Shown here in pieces: positions 34,521 through 42,488 of a stretch of 64,000 bases of DNA. Position numbers and translations under genes: made by a program. The notes beneath the pieces were generated by a model. The model searched no databases and was not told the DNA's origin. It was given only the letters and a program-made list of their open reading frames with translations. Location of the stretch: assembly GCF_000622005.1 (NCBI RefSeq), contig NZ_JHWV01000005.1, positions 248,001-312,000 on the forward strand, read 5' to 3'. Numbering within the stretch: the first letter of the stretch is position 1; every line of letters starts with the position of its first letter. Source of the DNA: Anaerovibrio sp. RM50 (GTDB lineage: Bacteria; Bacillota; Negativicutes; Selenomonadales; Selenomonadaceae).

Positions 34521-34549
34521 TTGTTGATATGTATTTTTTAGCGTAATAT
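34521..34549 (+). promoter_or_regulatory. Possible promoter of the DUF3084 gene
   Basis: TTGTTG (34521-34526), 17-bp spacer, TAATAT (34544-34549). A small inverted repeat AAGTGA / TCACTT (34577-34595) lies between it and the gene. Confidence 0.35.
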
Positions 34550-34635
34550 TTTTGTAGTTTTGTTTTTTCGTGATTTAAGTGATGAATTTTCACTTGTTAT
34601 TTAATTGTTGATGTTTGAAGGGGAGTGACTTCGCC

Positions 34636-35865
34636 GTGTATGGTCTGTTTTTGATTGTGGTTCTGGTAGTTGTAGGCGGAGCCATAGCCTTTATTGGTGA
34701 CAGGCTGGGGTCAAAGGTGGGCAAGAAAAAGCTGACAATCTTTGGACTTCGTCCAAAACACACCTCGGTTTTGGTGACTATTCTTACAGGTATCAGTATT
34801 ACCACCATGACTTTGGCGGTAATGACCACTGTGTCGGAAAATGTACGCACCGCTCTTTTCGGCATGGAGCAGCTGCGTCAGACCATGGCAGAGACGGAGA
34901 ACCGTCTGGCATACGCTTCCAGGGAACTGGAAAATTCCAAGTCAGAACAGGCAAAAACTGATGCTGCCCTGGCCAAGACCCGTGAAGATCTGGAACAGCT
35001 TATGGAACAGCGCCGTGAGCTGGAACAGAGGGCTGATGAGCTGCAGCGTGGCAATGATGCCCTGGAAGCAGCCAAAGCAGAGCTTTTGGCGGAAAACAAC
35101 AATTTGGCTTCCCAGAATCAGGGGCTTGCAGATGACAACGCCAAGCTGAATGATGACAATACCAAGCTGGCTAATGACAACAAGCAGCTGGAGGACAGAA
35201 ATGCTTATCTCACCACGGGCATTCAGATTATGCGTGAGGGTGATATTACCTTCAGGGCCGGTGAAGTATTGGCCAGTGGCGTTGTGAAATGCGGCCGCAG
35301 CACTGAGGATACCATGAATGACCTACATTCCCTTACTGATGTGGCAAGGGAAAATATTGCCAGCCGCTTGGGAAGCAAGGCTACTGAGCAGGAAAAGCAG
35401 ATTTGGATTTTGCAGTCTGATTACGAATATGCCTCCCAGATTATATCCGAGAGCCAGGATGATATGATTGTCCGTATTGTCTCAGTTGGTAATCTGTTGC
35501 GTGGTGAGGACGTACGCACCGTATTGCAGCTTTACCGCAATAAGCGTGTGTTCAGTGACGGTGAGCTTATTGCCACCAAGTCCATCCATGTGGATGTGAA
35601 CAAGGAGGAGGAAGTGAATGCTGCAATGACCGGCTTCCTTCAGGATGTAAACGGCATTGCCACCCAAAAGGGCGTACTGCCGGATCCTATTACCGGCAAC
35701 GTGGGTGTTATTGAGGGCGAGGAGATTTATAATGCCATTAATGGCTTAAGGGCGGCCCGTGGAAATGCCACTATTTACGCCTATGCCAAGGGGGCCTGCG
35801 AGGTATTCGGCCCGCTCCGTATAAGACTGAAAATTATTGCCTCCGGAGTCATTGGGGCATTTTAA
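34636..35865 (+). CDS. DUF3084 membrane and coiled-coil protein
   Basis: 409 aa. The GTG at 34636 is chosen because AAGGGGAG is 10 bp upstream and the family begins with YGLFLIVVLVVVGGAIAFIG. Two membrane helices (about residues 3-22 and 43-63) enclose GDRLGSKVGKKKLTIFGLRP. A coiled coil of about 120 residues (about 80-200) follows, made of Glu/Gln/Leu/Asn repeats with runs like LNDDNTKLANDNKQLEDRN. The C-terminal domain is mixed alpha/beta. DUF3084 proteins are widespread in Firmicutes and Cyanobacteria and of unknown function. It follows the lpt genes after a 125-bp gap and may be its own unit. Confidence 0.9.
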   Translation: MYGLFLIVVLVVVGGAIAFIGDRLGSKVGKKKLTIFGLRPKHTSVLVTILTGISITTMTLAVMTTVSENVRTALFGMEQLRQTMAETENRLAYASRELENSKSEQAKTDAALAKTREDLEQLMEQRRELEQRADELQRGNDALEAAKAELLAENNNLASQNQGLADDNAKLNDDNTKLANDNKQLEDRNAYLTTGIQIMREGDITFRAGEVLASGVVKCGRSTEDTMNDLHSLTDVARENIASRLGSKATEQEKQIWILQSDYEYASQIISESQDDMIVRIVSVGNLLRGEDVRTVLQLYRNKRVFSDGELIATKSIHVDVNKEEEVNAAMTGFLQDVNGIATQKGVLPDPITGNVGVIEGEEIYNAINGLRAARGNATIYAYAKGACEVFGPLRIRLKIIASGVIGAF

Positions 35866-35882
35866 AAGAGAATATTAGTATA

Positions 35883-35935
35883 AGGTAGAGGCTGATTGTC
35901 TTTAATTCAAGGCAATCAGTATCTGCCTTTGTTTG
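35883..35935 (+). terminator. Probable terminator after the DUF3084 gene
   Basis: Long interrupted stem: AGGTAGA / TCTGCCT outside, CTGATTG / CAATCAG and CTT / AAG inside, then TTGTTTGTG. The T-run is imperfect. Confidence 0.55.
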
Positions 35936-35953
35936 TGTTGGGGAGTATTTATT

Positions 35954-36373
35954 TTGGATAAAAAAACACTTGGAAAAAGCATATTGGCTGTGGACCCGGG
36001 ACGGGACAAATGCGGTGTGGCCGCCCTGTCTGTGGACGGCACTGTGTTGTATCAGCGGGTGGTGGATACTTCGGATATGTCGGCTAAAATTAGCAATTTG
36101 AAGAGAGACTATGAAGCTGATATACTTGTAATTGGTAATGGTACCACCTCCAATGAGGCCAAGATCAGGATAAAAAATGAATGTCCGGGGCTTAAGCTTG
36201 TGGAGGTGGACGAGTACTTTACCACCCAGCTGGCGCGGGGGGAATATTGGAAGGTGAAGCCGCCAAAGGGGTGGCGTAAGCTTATACCTACCAGTATGCA
36301 GGTACCACCGGAGCCAGTGGACGATTTTGTGGCGGTTATTCTGGCCAGAAGATTTCTGGAAGAAAATAAATAA
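35954..36373 (+). CDS. RNase H-fold (YqgF/RuvX-like) protein
   Basis: 139 aa, TTG start with GGGGAG (35940-35945) 8 bp upstream. The start ILAVDPGRDKCGVAAL has the DPG motif of the YqgF/RuvX branch of the RNase H superfamily. It is followed by ADILVIGNGTTSNEAKIRI and, near the end, PVDDFVAVILARRFLE with paired Asp residues that could complete the active site. It may be a nuclease acting on RNA or DNA junctions, but it differs from the canonical RuvX sequence, so I do not give that name. It precedes the deaminase gene by 43 bp. Confidence 0.75.
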   Translation: MDKKTLGKSILAVDPGRDKCGVAALSVDGTVLYQRVVDTSDMSAKISNLKRDYEADILVIGNGTTSNEAKIRIKNECPGLKLVEVDEYFTTQLARGEYWKVKPPKGWRKLIPTSMQVPPEPVDDFVAVILARRFLEENK

Positions 36374-36416
36374 TAATTAGGCTATGATAAAAGTGGCAAG
36401 AAAAGGGGAGAATAAA

Positions 36417-36875
36417 ATGTCTGATGCTTCAAAGAGACCGGAATGGAATGATTATTTTCTTGATATTTCCAAGGCAGTAGGAAAGCGTTCCACCTGCCTC
36501 AGACGTAAATACGGGGCAATTATTGTAAAGGACAAGATTATTATCAGTACCGGTTATAACGGGGCCCCTAGGGGTGAGGCCAACTGCATTGATACCGGGC
36601 TTTGTGAACGTCAGCGTCTGGGCATTAAGCCTGGACAGAATTATGAGCTTTGTGTGGCAGTTCATGCGGAGCAGAATGCCATTATCAACGGTGATCCGGA
36701 AAAAATGAAGGGGGCAACTGCCTATATCGTGGGCTACAATGCTGACGGCACTCTGGCCAGCGGCAAGCCATGCCTTCTTTGCAGACGCATGCTGAGAAAT
36801 GCTATGCTGGACAAGGTTATTTATCTGGAATCAGATGGCTCCACAGTTGAAGTGGCCCCAAAAGATATAAAGTGA
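36417..36875 (+). CDS. Deoxycytidylate deaminase family protein (ComEB-like)
   Basis: 152 aa. The ATG at 36417 follows AAGGGGAG; the ATG at 36384 lacks a site. Zinc-dependent deaminase marks: AVHAEQNAI (His zinc ligand and catalytic Glu, about residues 83-91) and SGKPCLLCRRML with the PCxxC ligands. Upstream is STCLRRKYGAIIVKD and TGYNGAPRG, as in dCMP deaminases. It would convert dCMP to dUMP for thymidylate synthesis. It ends at a strong hairpin terminator. Confidence 0.9.
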   Translation: MSDASKRPEWNDYFLDISKAVGKRSTCLRRKYGAIIVKDKIIISTGYNGAPRGEANCIDTGLCERQRLGIKPGQNYELCVAVHAEQNAIINGDPEKMKGATAYIVGYNADGTLASGKPCLLCRRMLRNAMLDKVIYLESDGSTVEVAPKDIK

Positions 36876-36883
36876 CTTCATGG

Positions 36884-36946
36884 CTGGGGCTGATTATTGG
36901 AACGGCTCATGCCCTAATTGTTCCAATAAGCAGCCCCATCATTTTT
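36884..36946 (+). terminator. Rho-independent terminator after the deaminase gene, sharing a 37-nt block with the element at 57272
   Basis: GGGGCTG (36886-36892) and TTATTGGAAC (36894-36903) pair with GTTCCAATAA (36920-36929) and CAGCCCC (36931-36937), one A-G mismatch between them. The loop is 16 nt, and TTTTT follows. Loop and edges 36901-36920 match 57411-57430 at 19 of 20 bases. Confidence 0.85.
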
Positions 36947-36972
36947 GTATACATACCTGCTTTTTTATCTTG

Positions 36973-37001
36973 TTGACAGAGTGCATCTCGTGCAGTAAAA
37001 T
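36973..37001 (+). promoter_or_regulatory. Promoter of the sugar-phosphate transferase gene
   Basis: TTGACA (36973-36978), exactly 17 bp, TAAAAT (36996-37001): near-consensus housekeeping promoter, 33 bp before the ATG. Confidence 0.78.
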
Positions 37002-37033
37002 TGGTATGTTCTAAAGAAAGCAGGTGACTTTTT

Positions 37034-38071
37034 ATGCCAAATTTCGTTTGGGCATTATTGATAGCCCTGGTGGTATCACTGGCGATTACCCCGGCAGTTA
37101 TATTATTTGCAGATAAAACAGGTGCCATGGATGCACCTGATGCCAGAAAAGTTCATCAAAAGCCTATTCCGCGCATTGGCGGCTTGGGCATATATATTGC
37201 CTTTATGGCTGGGGTACTGACCACCCTGCAGCTGGATATGCTCCCGGAGGATGTCCAGTCCGGAGTGATTGGTCTCCTGGTCGGTGCAACCTTAATTGTA
37301 ATCCTTGGGCTGGTGGATGATTACAAAAATCTTCCTCCAAAGGTTAAGCTCCTGGGCCAGATTGTGGCGGCAGGTGTTCTTGTGGCCTTTGGGGTGCAAA
37401 TTGACTTCGTGGCTGACCCTTTTGGTGATTATTTCTATCTTGAATATTTTGCAATTCCCGCTACCCTCTTTTGGATTGTGGGGCTTACCAACACTGTAAA
37501 TCTTATTGATGGTCTGGATGGTCTGGCTGCAGGAGTGGCAACCATTGCCTCCATCACTATTCTTTTGGTGGCCATTCAGAACGCCTTTGTGCTGGTAACC
37601 ATCATTACGGCAGCACTGGCAGGGGCAGCTATTGGCTTCCTTTGGTATAATTTCAATCCTGCCAAGATTTTCATGGGGGATACGGGCAGTATGCTCCTGG
37701 GCTTTGTGCTGGCAGGAATTTCCGTAATCGGTGCGGTAAAGAGTGCAGCAACCATTGCCCTTATTGTGCCTATTTTGGCCCTTGGTGTGCCTATTTTGGA
37801 TACATCCTTTGCCATTATCCGCCGTTATCGTGGGGGCGTGCCTATTTTTAAGCCGGACAAGGGACATCTCCATCATCGCCTGTTGGATATGGGCTTTAAC
37901 CAGCGTCAGGCAGTTCTTCTGATGTATGTTATCAGTGCCATGCTGGGCCTCAGTGCAGTGCTTCTTAACGAAGTGTCCGGCGGCATTGCTATTGCCATTG
38001 TAATAGCCGTTATTCTGGTTGTATTTTTTGGTGCAAGAAAACTTGGTATTCTCAGAATGAAGAATCCTTGA
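37034..38071 (+). CDS. Undecaprenyl-phosphate sugar-1-phosphate transferase (WecA/TagO family)
   Basis: 345 aa, ATG, about eleven membrane helices. Polyprenyl-phosphate transferase marks: [37 protein letters not shown] (Asp-Asp), [27 protein letters not shown], and the WecA-type HIS loop [19 protein letters not shown]. It transfers GlcNAc-1-P (or a related sugar) to undecaprenyl phosphate at the inner membrane and starts surface polysaccharide such as O-antigen or a teichoic-type polymer. The next gene encodes UDP-GlcNAc 2-epimerase, which suits ManNAc-containing polymer. Confidence 0.93.
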   Translation: MPNFVWALLIALVVSLAITPAVILFADKTGAMDAPDARKVHQKPIPRIGGLGIYIAFMAGVLTTLQLDMLPEDVQSGVIGLLVGATLIVILGLVDDYKNLPPKVKLLGQIVAAGVLVAFGVQIDFVADPFGDYFYLEYFAIPATLFWIVGLTNTVNLIDGLDGLAAGVATIASITILLVAIQNAFVLVTIITAALAGAAIGFLWYNFNPAKIFMGDTGSMLLGFVLAGISVIGAVKSAATIALIVPILALGVPILDTSFAIIRRYRGGVPIFKPDKGHLHHRLLDMGFNQRQAVLLMYVISAMLGLSAVLLNEVSGGIAIAIVIAVILVVFFGARKLGILRMKNP

Positions 38072-38118
38072 TTTTTAATATATTTTCGTAACTTTCTCGT
38101 ATGTGGAAGGGGATTAAG

Positions 38119-39279
38119 ATGGGTAAAAAAATTAAAGTAATGACTGTGTTTGGTACCCGCCCAGAAGCAATAAAAATGGCTCCTGTAGTATTGGAGCTGG
38201 CCAAACATCCTGAGGAGATCAAGCCGGTGGTGGCTGTTACTGCCCAGCATCGGGATATGCTGGACCAGGTTTTGAATCTTTTCCATATTACGCCGGATTA
38301 CGATCTGGATATTATGGCTGCCGGACAGACCTTGTTCGATATTACTTCCAGGGCTATGATGGGCCTGGATAAGGTGCTGCAGAAGGAAGACCCTGATATT
38401 GTGCTGGTACATGGTGATACCACCACTACTTTTGCGGGGGCTCTTGCTGCATATTATCATCAGACTGCCGTAGGTCATGTGGAGGCTGGTCTGAGAACTC
38501 ACAACAAGTATTCGCCGTTCCCTGAGGAAATGAACCGCAAGCTCACCGGCTCTATTGCTGATTTGCATTTTGCGCCTACCAATACCTCCGAGAACAATCT
38601 TTTGGCTGAGTCCATCAATAAGGAGGGTATCTTTGTTACCGGAAATACCGTTATTGATGCTCTTCATAAAACCGTCCGTGAGGATTTTGTTTTTGAGAAC
38701 AAAACTCTCCAGAATATCGATTACAAGAATAAGCGTATTGTATTGGTTACCACCCACCGCCGTGAAAATCTGGGTGAGCCAATGCGCAATGTATATAAGG
38801 CTCTGCGTCAGCTTATTGAGGAATTTGATGACGTGGAGATTGTATTCCCTGTACACAAGAACCCTAAGGTTCGTGAGGTGGTAAAGGAAGAGCTGGGTGG
38901 ACACGACAAGGTTTATCTCATTGACCCTCTGGACTACGAGCCATTTGCCAATCTCATGCACAGAGCCTACATGATTCTTACTGACTCCGGCGGAGTTCAG
39001 GAGGAGGCCCCTGCATTGGGCAAGCCGGTTCTGGTGCTCCGTGATACCACAGAGCGTCCTGAGGCTGTGGAGGCCGGCACCGTTAAGCTCATCGGCACTG
39101 ATGAGAAGGTGGTATATGAGGAAGCCAAAAAGCTGCTGACTGACAAAAGTGAGTACAACAGCATGGCTGAGGCCTGCAATCCTTATGGTGACGGACAGGC
39201 ATCCCGCCGCATTGTGGAGGCAATTCTCCATAAGTACGGGAAGGGACATGCAAAGCCGGACCGCTTCGTGGCCAAATAA
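38119..39279 (+). CDS. wecB: UDP-N-acetylglucosamine 2-epimerase (non-hydrolysing)
   Basis: 386 aa. The ATG at 38119 is preferred to 38101 because GAAGGGG is then properly spaced. GT-B-like fold with family marks: VMTVFGTRPEAIKMAPVV, TAQHRDMLDQVL, VHGDTTTTFAGALAA, VGHVEAGLRTHNKYSPFPEE, VTTHRRENLG, VFPVHKNPKV, ILTDSGGVQEEAPALGKPVL. It interconverts UDP-GlcNAc and UDP-ManNAc. Also called MnaA. It follows the WecA/TagO-type gene, ends at a terminator, and together they point to a ManNAc-containing envelope polymer. Confidence 0.96.
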   Translation: MGKKIKVMTVFGTRPEAIKMAPVVLELAKHPEEIKPVVAVTAQHRDMLDQVLNLFHITPDYDLDIMAAGQTLFDITSRAMMGLDKVLQKEDPDIVLVHGDTTTTFAGALAAYYHQTAVGHVEAGLRTHNKYSPFPEEMNRKLTGSIADLHFAPTNTSENNLLAESINKEGIFVTGNTVIDALHKTVREDFVFENKTLQNIDYKNKRIVLVTTHRRENLGEPMRNVYKALRQLIEEFDDVEIVFPVHKNPKVREVVKEELGGHDKVYLIDPLDYEPFANLMHRAYMILTDSGGVQEEAPALGKPVLVLRDTTERPEAVEAGTVKLIGTDEKVVYEEAKKLLTDKSEYNSMAEACNPYGDGQASRRIVEAILHKYGKGHAKPDRFVAK

Positions 39280-39296
39280 TTTCATAGTAATTGTTA

Positions 39297-39325
39297 AGAG
39301 ACTGCTTTCGGGTGGTCTCTTTTTT
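39297..39325 (+). terminator. Rho-independent terminator after wecB
   Basis: AGAGAC (39297-39302) pairs with GTCTCT (39315-39320), with two more possible pairs inside, then TTTTT. Confidence 0.82.
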
Positions 39326-39352
39326 GTATCAAAAATATCATAAACAGAAATT

Positions 39353-39427
39353 ATGAAAATATTAGCATGAAATTATTTTCATAAATTTTGCAGAATTGTT
39401 TCACAATTACAAAATATTTGCTATAAT
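39353..39427 (+). promoter_or_regulatory. atpZ promoter with two inverted repeats
   Basis: -35 TTTCAC (39399-39404), 17-bp spacer, extended -10 TGCTATAAT (39419-39427). An inverted repeat AATTGT-TTC-ACAATT (39394-39408) covers the -35, and a second, ATGAAAAT-N14-ATTTTCAT (39353-39382), lies just upstream. The first looks like an operator; its half TTCACAA recalls Rex half-sites but the spacing is too short for a normal Rex box. Confidence 0.68.
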
Positions 39428-39478
39428 TGGGCTTGTGGCTATCGTTACTGTTGTTGGAGAAAAAGGCAGGTGAGGCAC

Positions 39479-39721
39479 ATGAAGCCGAATGATGAACAGA
39501 AGGAGCAGGAGTCCGGCGGACTGTCCCAGGCCCTGAAGGCTTTTGGTGTCCTTGGAGGCGTAGGCATTTTCTTTGCGGTGGTTATTGGGATTTGCATCTT
39601 CATAGGTGCCATGGCAGATGAATTTCTGGGCCTTGAATACGGTGGAAAGCTTACGGGGATAATACTTGGATTTCCCATTGCCTTTTATCTGACATATAAA
39701 CAGCTCAAAGGCATTATTTGA
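39479..39721 (+). CDS. atpZ: AtpZ/AtpI-family small membrane protein
   Basis: 80 aa. The ATG at 39479 is preferred to a GTG at 39470 that falls inside the ribosome site region. Charged N-terminus (residues 1-20), then two membrane helices (about 21-45 and 54-75) with the loop ADEFLGLEYGG and ending KQLKGII, like AtpZ proteins placed before ATP synthase operons. AtpZ and AtpI are thought to help c-ring assembly or metal supply. It has its own promoter and lies 228 bp before atpI. Confidence 0.82.
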   Translation: MKPNDEQKEQESGGLSQALKAFGVLGGVGIFFAVVIGICIFIGAMADEFLGLEYGGKLTGIILGFPIAFYLTYKQLKGII

Positions 39722-39828
39722 GCCCTGTTCATCGGATTTTCTTTATGAAAAATAGATGAATAGGAAAACTAATTATGCTATAACACGCTTTTTACATTTA
39801 TTGCGTGTTGAAACCCTCTATTTGGTAG

Positions 39829-39867
39829 ATTTTGCTTGTGGCAAAATCTGAACAATTGGGTTATAAT
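39829..39867 (+). promoter_or_regulatory. ATP synthase operon promoter, conserved 29-bp element copy C
   Basis: -35 GTGGCA (39838-39843), 18-bp spacer, -10 TATAAT (39862-39867). The conserved element is 39839-39867. The inverted repeat ATTTTGC-N5-GCAAAAT (39829-39847), with outer AG/CT pairs, has the same arms and spacing as at copy B. A separate hairpin AACACGC / GCGTGTT (39782-39809) lies upstream. Confidence 0.82.
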
Positions 39868-39949
39868 TATTCTGTATCGGAATGTTTCCGATGCAGAATA
39901 ATTCAATATTCAACGAAGACGGGTAAATAAAACTTGTCGGAGGAGGAAT

Positions 39950-40327
39950 ATGCGGGAAGTTATATTGGCCAACATCATTAAGATGTTGAAGATACTGGGA
40001 GTGTTGACTGCCATGATGGTGGTTTCCCTTCTGGTATATCAGCAGATGGTCTTGCTTTGTGGACTGGCAGCCGGTTATTTCATGGGCTTTGCCTGGTATG
40101 GCATCATGCTGGGAAGACTGTGGCGCAGTGCAGATATGACTGTGGCCCAGGCGAAAAGCACCATGGCCATAGGACTTATTTTACGGTTGGTGCTGCTATT
40201 GGTGGTATTTGGTATGGCCATCCAGATTTCGGTGGAACAGTTTGTGGCTGTTGTCACAGGCTTCGCCATTGTTTATGTTCTGGGGATGGTTTTGCTGATA
40301 CAGAACAACTACAGCAGATATCTGTAG
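39950..40327 (+). CDS. atpI: ATP synthase subunit I (AtpI)
   Basis: 125 aa, ATG with GGAGGA upstream. Four membrane helices: about residues 10-30, 33-52, 70-92 and 97-118, with LRLVLLLVVFG and the pair of helices typical of the ATP_synt_I family. It helps assembly or stability of the c-ring. It is the first gene after the copy C promoter and precedes atpB by 63 bp. Confidence 0.85.
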   Translation: MREVILANIIKMLKILGVLTAMMVVSLLVYQQMVLLCGLAAGYFMGFAWYGIMLGRLWRSADMTVAQAKSTMAIGLILRLVLLLVVFGMAIQISVEQFVAVVTGFAIVYVLGMVLLIQNNYSRYL

Positions 40328-40390
40328 GTCAATATAAATTCTCATGTTGTGTCCGGCATGGTTCGGATACAGTAGAAGGGGGTATAGGTT

Positions 40391-41059
40391 ATGCATGAAA
40401 TCGGTGTTCGCGAAACAGTGCAGTTTGCCGGCCTGACCTTCAATTGGGAGACACTGGTGATGACCTGGATAAGTATGGCTATTGTTTTGTTTATAGCTAT
40501 ACTTGCCACCAGGAACCTCAAAATGGTACCAACTGGTGCCCAGAACATTGTTGAGGGACTCATCGTGTGGCTTAGGGAACAGACGCTTACCAGTCTTGGG
40601 CCAAAGGGAGAATTCCTTTGTCCATTGATTGTAACATTGTTCCTTTTCCTGATTGTAGCCAATTGGCTTGGTTTGGTGCCTACTATGGCATCGCCGACAA
40701 ATGATCTGAACACCACCTTGGGCCTGGCGCTCTTCATTATCGTTATGGTACATACTTTGGGTGTGTACATGAAGGGAATGCATTATATTAAGCATTTCTT
40801 CCAGCCGTTCCCAATTTTTGTTATCATCAACGTTATTGAGGAAATAGCCAAGCCAATCACACTGGCCTTCCGTCTATTTGGTAACATTCTGGCAGGTGAG
40901 ATTCTCATCATTATTTTGCTTATGCTGGCTAAATGGGCAATTCTCCCATCTGTAGCATGGCTGGCCTTCAGTTTGTTTATCGGCGGAGTACAGGCATTTA
41001 TCTTCACCAGCCTTTCCCTGGCTTATTTGGCCAATGCAGTAAAGGACAGTGAGGAGTAA
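40391..41059 (+). CDS. atpB: ATP synthase Fo subunit a
   Basis: 222 aa, ATG. Five to six membrane helices. The essential Arg lies in ITLAFRLFGNILAGE (about residue 160), and VANWLGLVPTMASPTNDLNTT and the C-terminal SLAYLANAV are family marks. It forms the ion half-channels next to the c-ring. Slightly shorter than E. coli subunit a (271 aa), as in other Firmicutes. Confidence 0.96.
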   Translation: MHEIGVRETVQFAGLTFNWETLVMTWISMAIVLFIAILATRNLKMVPTGAQNIVEGLIVWLREQTLTSLGPKGEFLCPLIVTLFLFLIVANWLGLVPTMASPTNDLNTTLGLALFIIVMVHTLGVYMKGMHYIKHFFQPFPIFVIINVIEEIAKPITLAFRLFGNILAGEILIIILLMLAKWAILPSVAWLAFSLFIGGVQAFIFTSLSLAYLANAVKDSEE

Positions 41060-41131
41060 GAACGTTTTCTCGATATTTTTATCACGACGAAAACAGAAAA
41101 AATCGTTATTTATTTTAAGGAGGATTATCTA

Positions 41132-41383
41132 ATGGAACATTCAGTTATGGTAGCGGCAGCTATGATCGGTGTAGGTATTATTATGGGTTTGGCAGCAGTT
41201 GGTGCAGCTTTGGGCGATGCACTGGTAACCAGTAAGTTTATTGAGGGCTTGACCCGTCAGCCAGAGGCAAAGAATGCACTCTTTACTAACACCCTGATTT
41301 CCGTAGGTCTGATTGAGGCAATGTGTATTATCGCAACCGTTATTGCCCTGATTATTCTCTACGCTAATCCGCTCATCAAGTAA
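41132..41383 (+). CDS. atpE: ATP synthase Fo subunit c
   Basis: 83 aa, ATG with AAGGAGG upstream. Two helices with the polar loop EGLTRQPEAKN. Helix 1 is GIIMGLAAVGAALGDAL. The ion-binding Glu is residue 62 (LIEAMC). Na+-type c subunits usually have Ser or Thr directly after this Glu and a Gln in helix 1; here they are Ala63 and Asp29, so proton coupling is the better guess. Subunit c forms the rotor ring. Confidence 0.96.
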   Translation: MEHSVMVAAAMIGVGIIMGLAAVGAALGDALVTSKFIEGLTRQPEAKNALFTNTLISVGLIEAMCIIATVIALIILYANPLIK

Positions 41384-41426
41384 TTAACGCTACCGATGAG
41401 GCTATTAAGTAGAGGGGGCAATAGAA

Positions 41427-41930
41427 TTGATTGATATTAACGCAACATTAATTGCGCAGATGCTGAACTTCTTGGTTCTTGTTGTTCTTCTCCGTATTTT
41501 TGCGTATAAGCCTATTGTTAAGATGCTGAAAGAGCGTGAGGAAAGAATCGCCGGCAGCATTAAAAAAGCTGACGACGATGCCGCAGCTGCCGAAGCTACC
41601 CTGAAACAGTATCAGGACCAGCTGGCAGGTGCCCGGATAAAGGCTCAGGAGATTATCGACAAGGCAGAAAAGCGCACCCGTGAAGATCATGAGGCCAGCA
41701 TGCAGACAACAAAAGCTGAAATCGATCAGATGAAGCATGCTGCCCAGCAGGAAATTCAGAGGGAACGCGCTCTGGCAGTTGAAAAACTCAAGGGACAGGT
41801 TGCTGCACTTTCCATTGCCGCAGCTGAGAAAATCGTTTCCAAGAATATTGATGCTGCTGAGAATGAAGCACTTATCAAGGAGTTTATCGACCAGCTCGAT
41901 AAGGACAAGATTGGTGATTTGCCATGTTAA
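41427..41930 (+). CDS. atpF: ATP synthase Fo subunit b
   Basis: 167 aa, TTG start with AGAGGGGG 8 bp upstream. One N-terminal membrane helix (about residues 5-25, LIAQMLNFLVLVVLLRIFAY), then a long charged, Ala-rich helix (about 30-165) that forms the peripheral stalk. The last codons overlap the atpH start by 7 bp. Confidence 0.95.
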   Translation: MIDINATLIAQMLNFLVLVVLLRIFAYKPIVKMLKEREERIAGSIKKADDDAAAAEATLKQYQDQLAGARIKAQEIIDKAEKRTREDHEASMQTTKAEIDQMKHAAQQEIQRERALAVEKLKGQVAALSIAAAEKIVSKNIDAAENEALIKEFIDQLDKDKIGDLPC

Positions 41931-42466
41931 ATATACAGCTTGCCCGTAAATACGGGGTTGCAATCTTTGAGATTGCCAAAGAGGAAAACCAGCTTGAGAA
42001 GTACGGCAAGGAGCTTACCCAGGTGAGCCATGACCTGTTTTCCCAGGCTGATCTTAAGGGCTTCCTGACCAACCCGCAGGTACAGCCTCAAGCCAAGAAA
42101 GACCTTATTTCCAAGCTTTTGAAGGGTGAGGTTTCTGACTTGATGTTTAAGTTTTTGCTGCTTCTGGTGGACAAGCGGCGTATTGTTCTGCTGGAGGCCA
42201 TTAACGAGTGCTATCAGGAAATGTCCAACAAAGCACAGGGCATTGTAATCGCTGATGTAACCAGTGCATTTGATTTGAAGTCAGAACTCAAGGCAAGTCT
42301 TGGCAGCAAATTGGAAGAGGTGACCGGCAAAAAGGTACAGCTTCGCATGCACCAGGATAAGGGTATCATTGGCGGCGTAGTTGTAAAAATCGGTGACAGA
42401 CGCATCGACGGCAGTGTGACCGGCCGTTTGCAGGCACTGAAGGCTGAATTGATGGCAAGTAATTGA
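41924..42466 (+). CDS. atpH: ATP synthase F1 subunit delta
   Basis: 180 aa, ATG overlapping atpF by 7 bp. OSCP/delta marks: ARKYGVAIFEIAKEENQLE at the start, FLTNPQVQPQAKKDLI, and the C-terminal TGKKVQLRMHQDKGIIGGVVVKIGDRRIDGSV. It joins subunit b to the top of F1. Confidence 0.95.
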   Translation: MLNIQLARKYGVAIFEIAKEENQLEKYGKELTQVSHDLFSQADLKGFLTNPQVQPQAKKDLISKLLKGEVSDLMFKFLLLLVDKRRIVLLEAINECYQEMSNKAQGIVIADVTSAFDLKSELKASLGSKLEEVTGKKVQLRMHQDKGIIGGVVVKIGDRRIDGSVTGRLQALKAELMASN

Positions 42467-42488
42467 GAAAATGGGGTGACAGCGAAGT

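Noticed and set aside
34577-34595. Terminator between lptF/G and the DUF3084 gene
   Set aside because: The AAGTGA / TCACTT stem is only 6 bp and lacks a T-run.
37906-39285. Minus-strand open frame (459 codons) opposite wecB
   Set aside because: wecB motifs cover the whole plus-strand frame; the antisense text has no recognisable fold or ribosome site.
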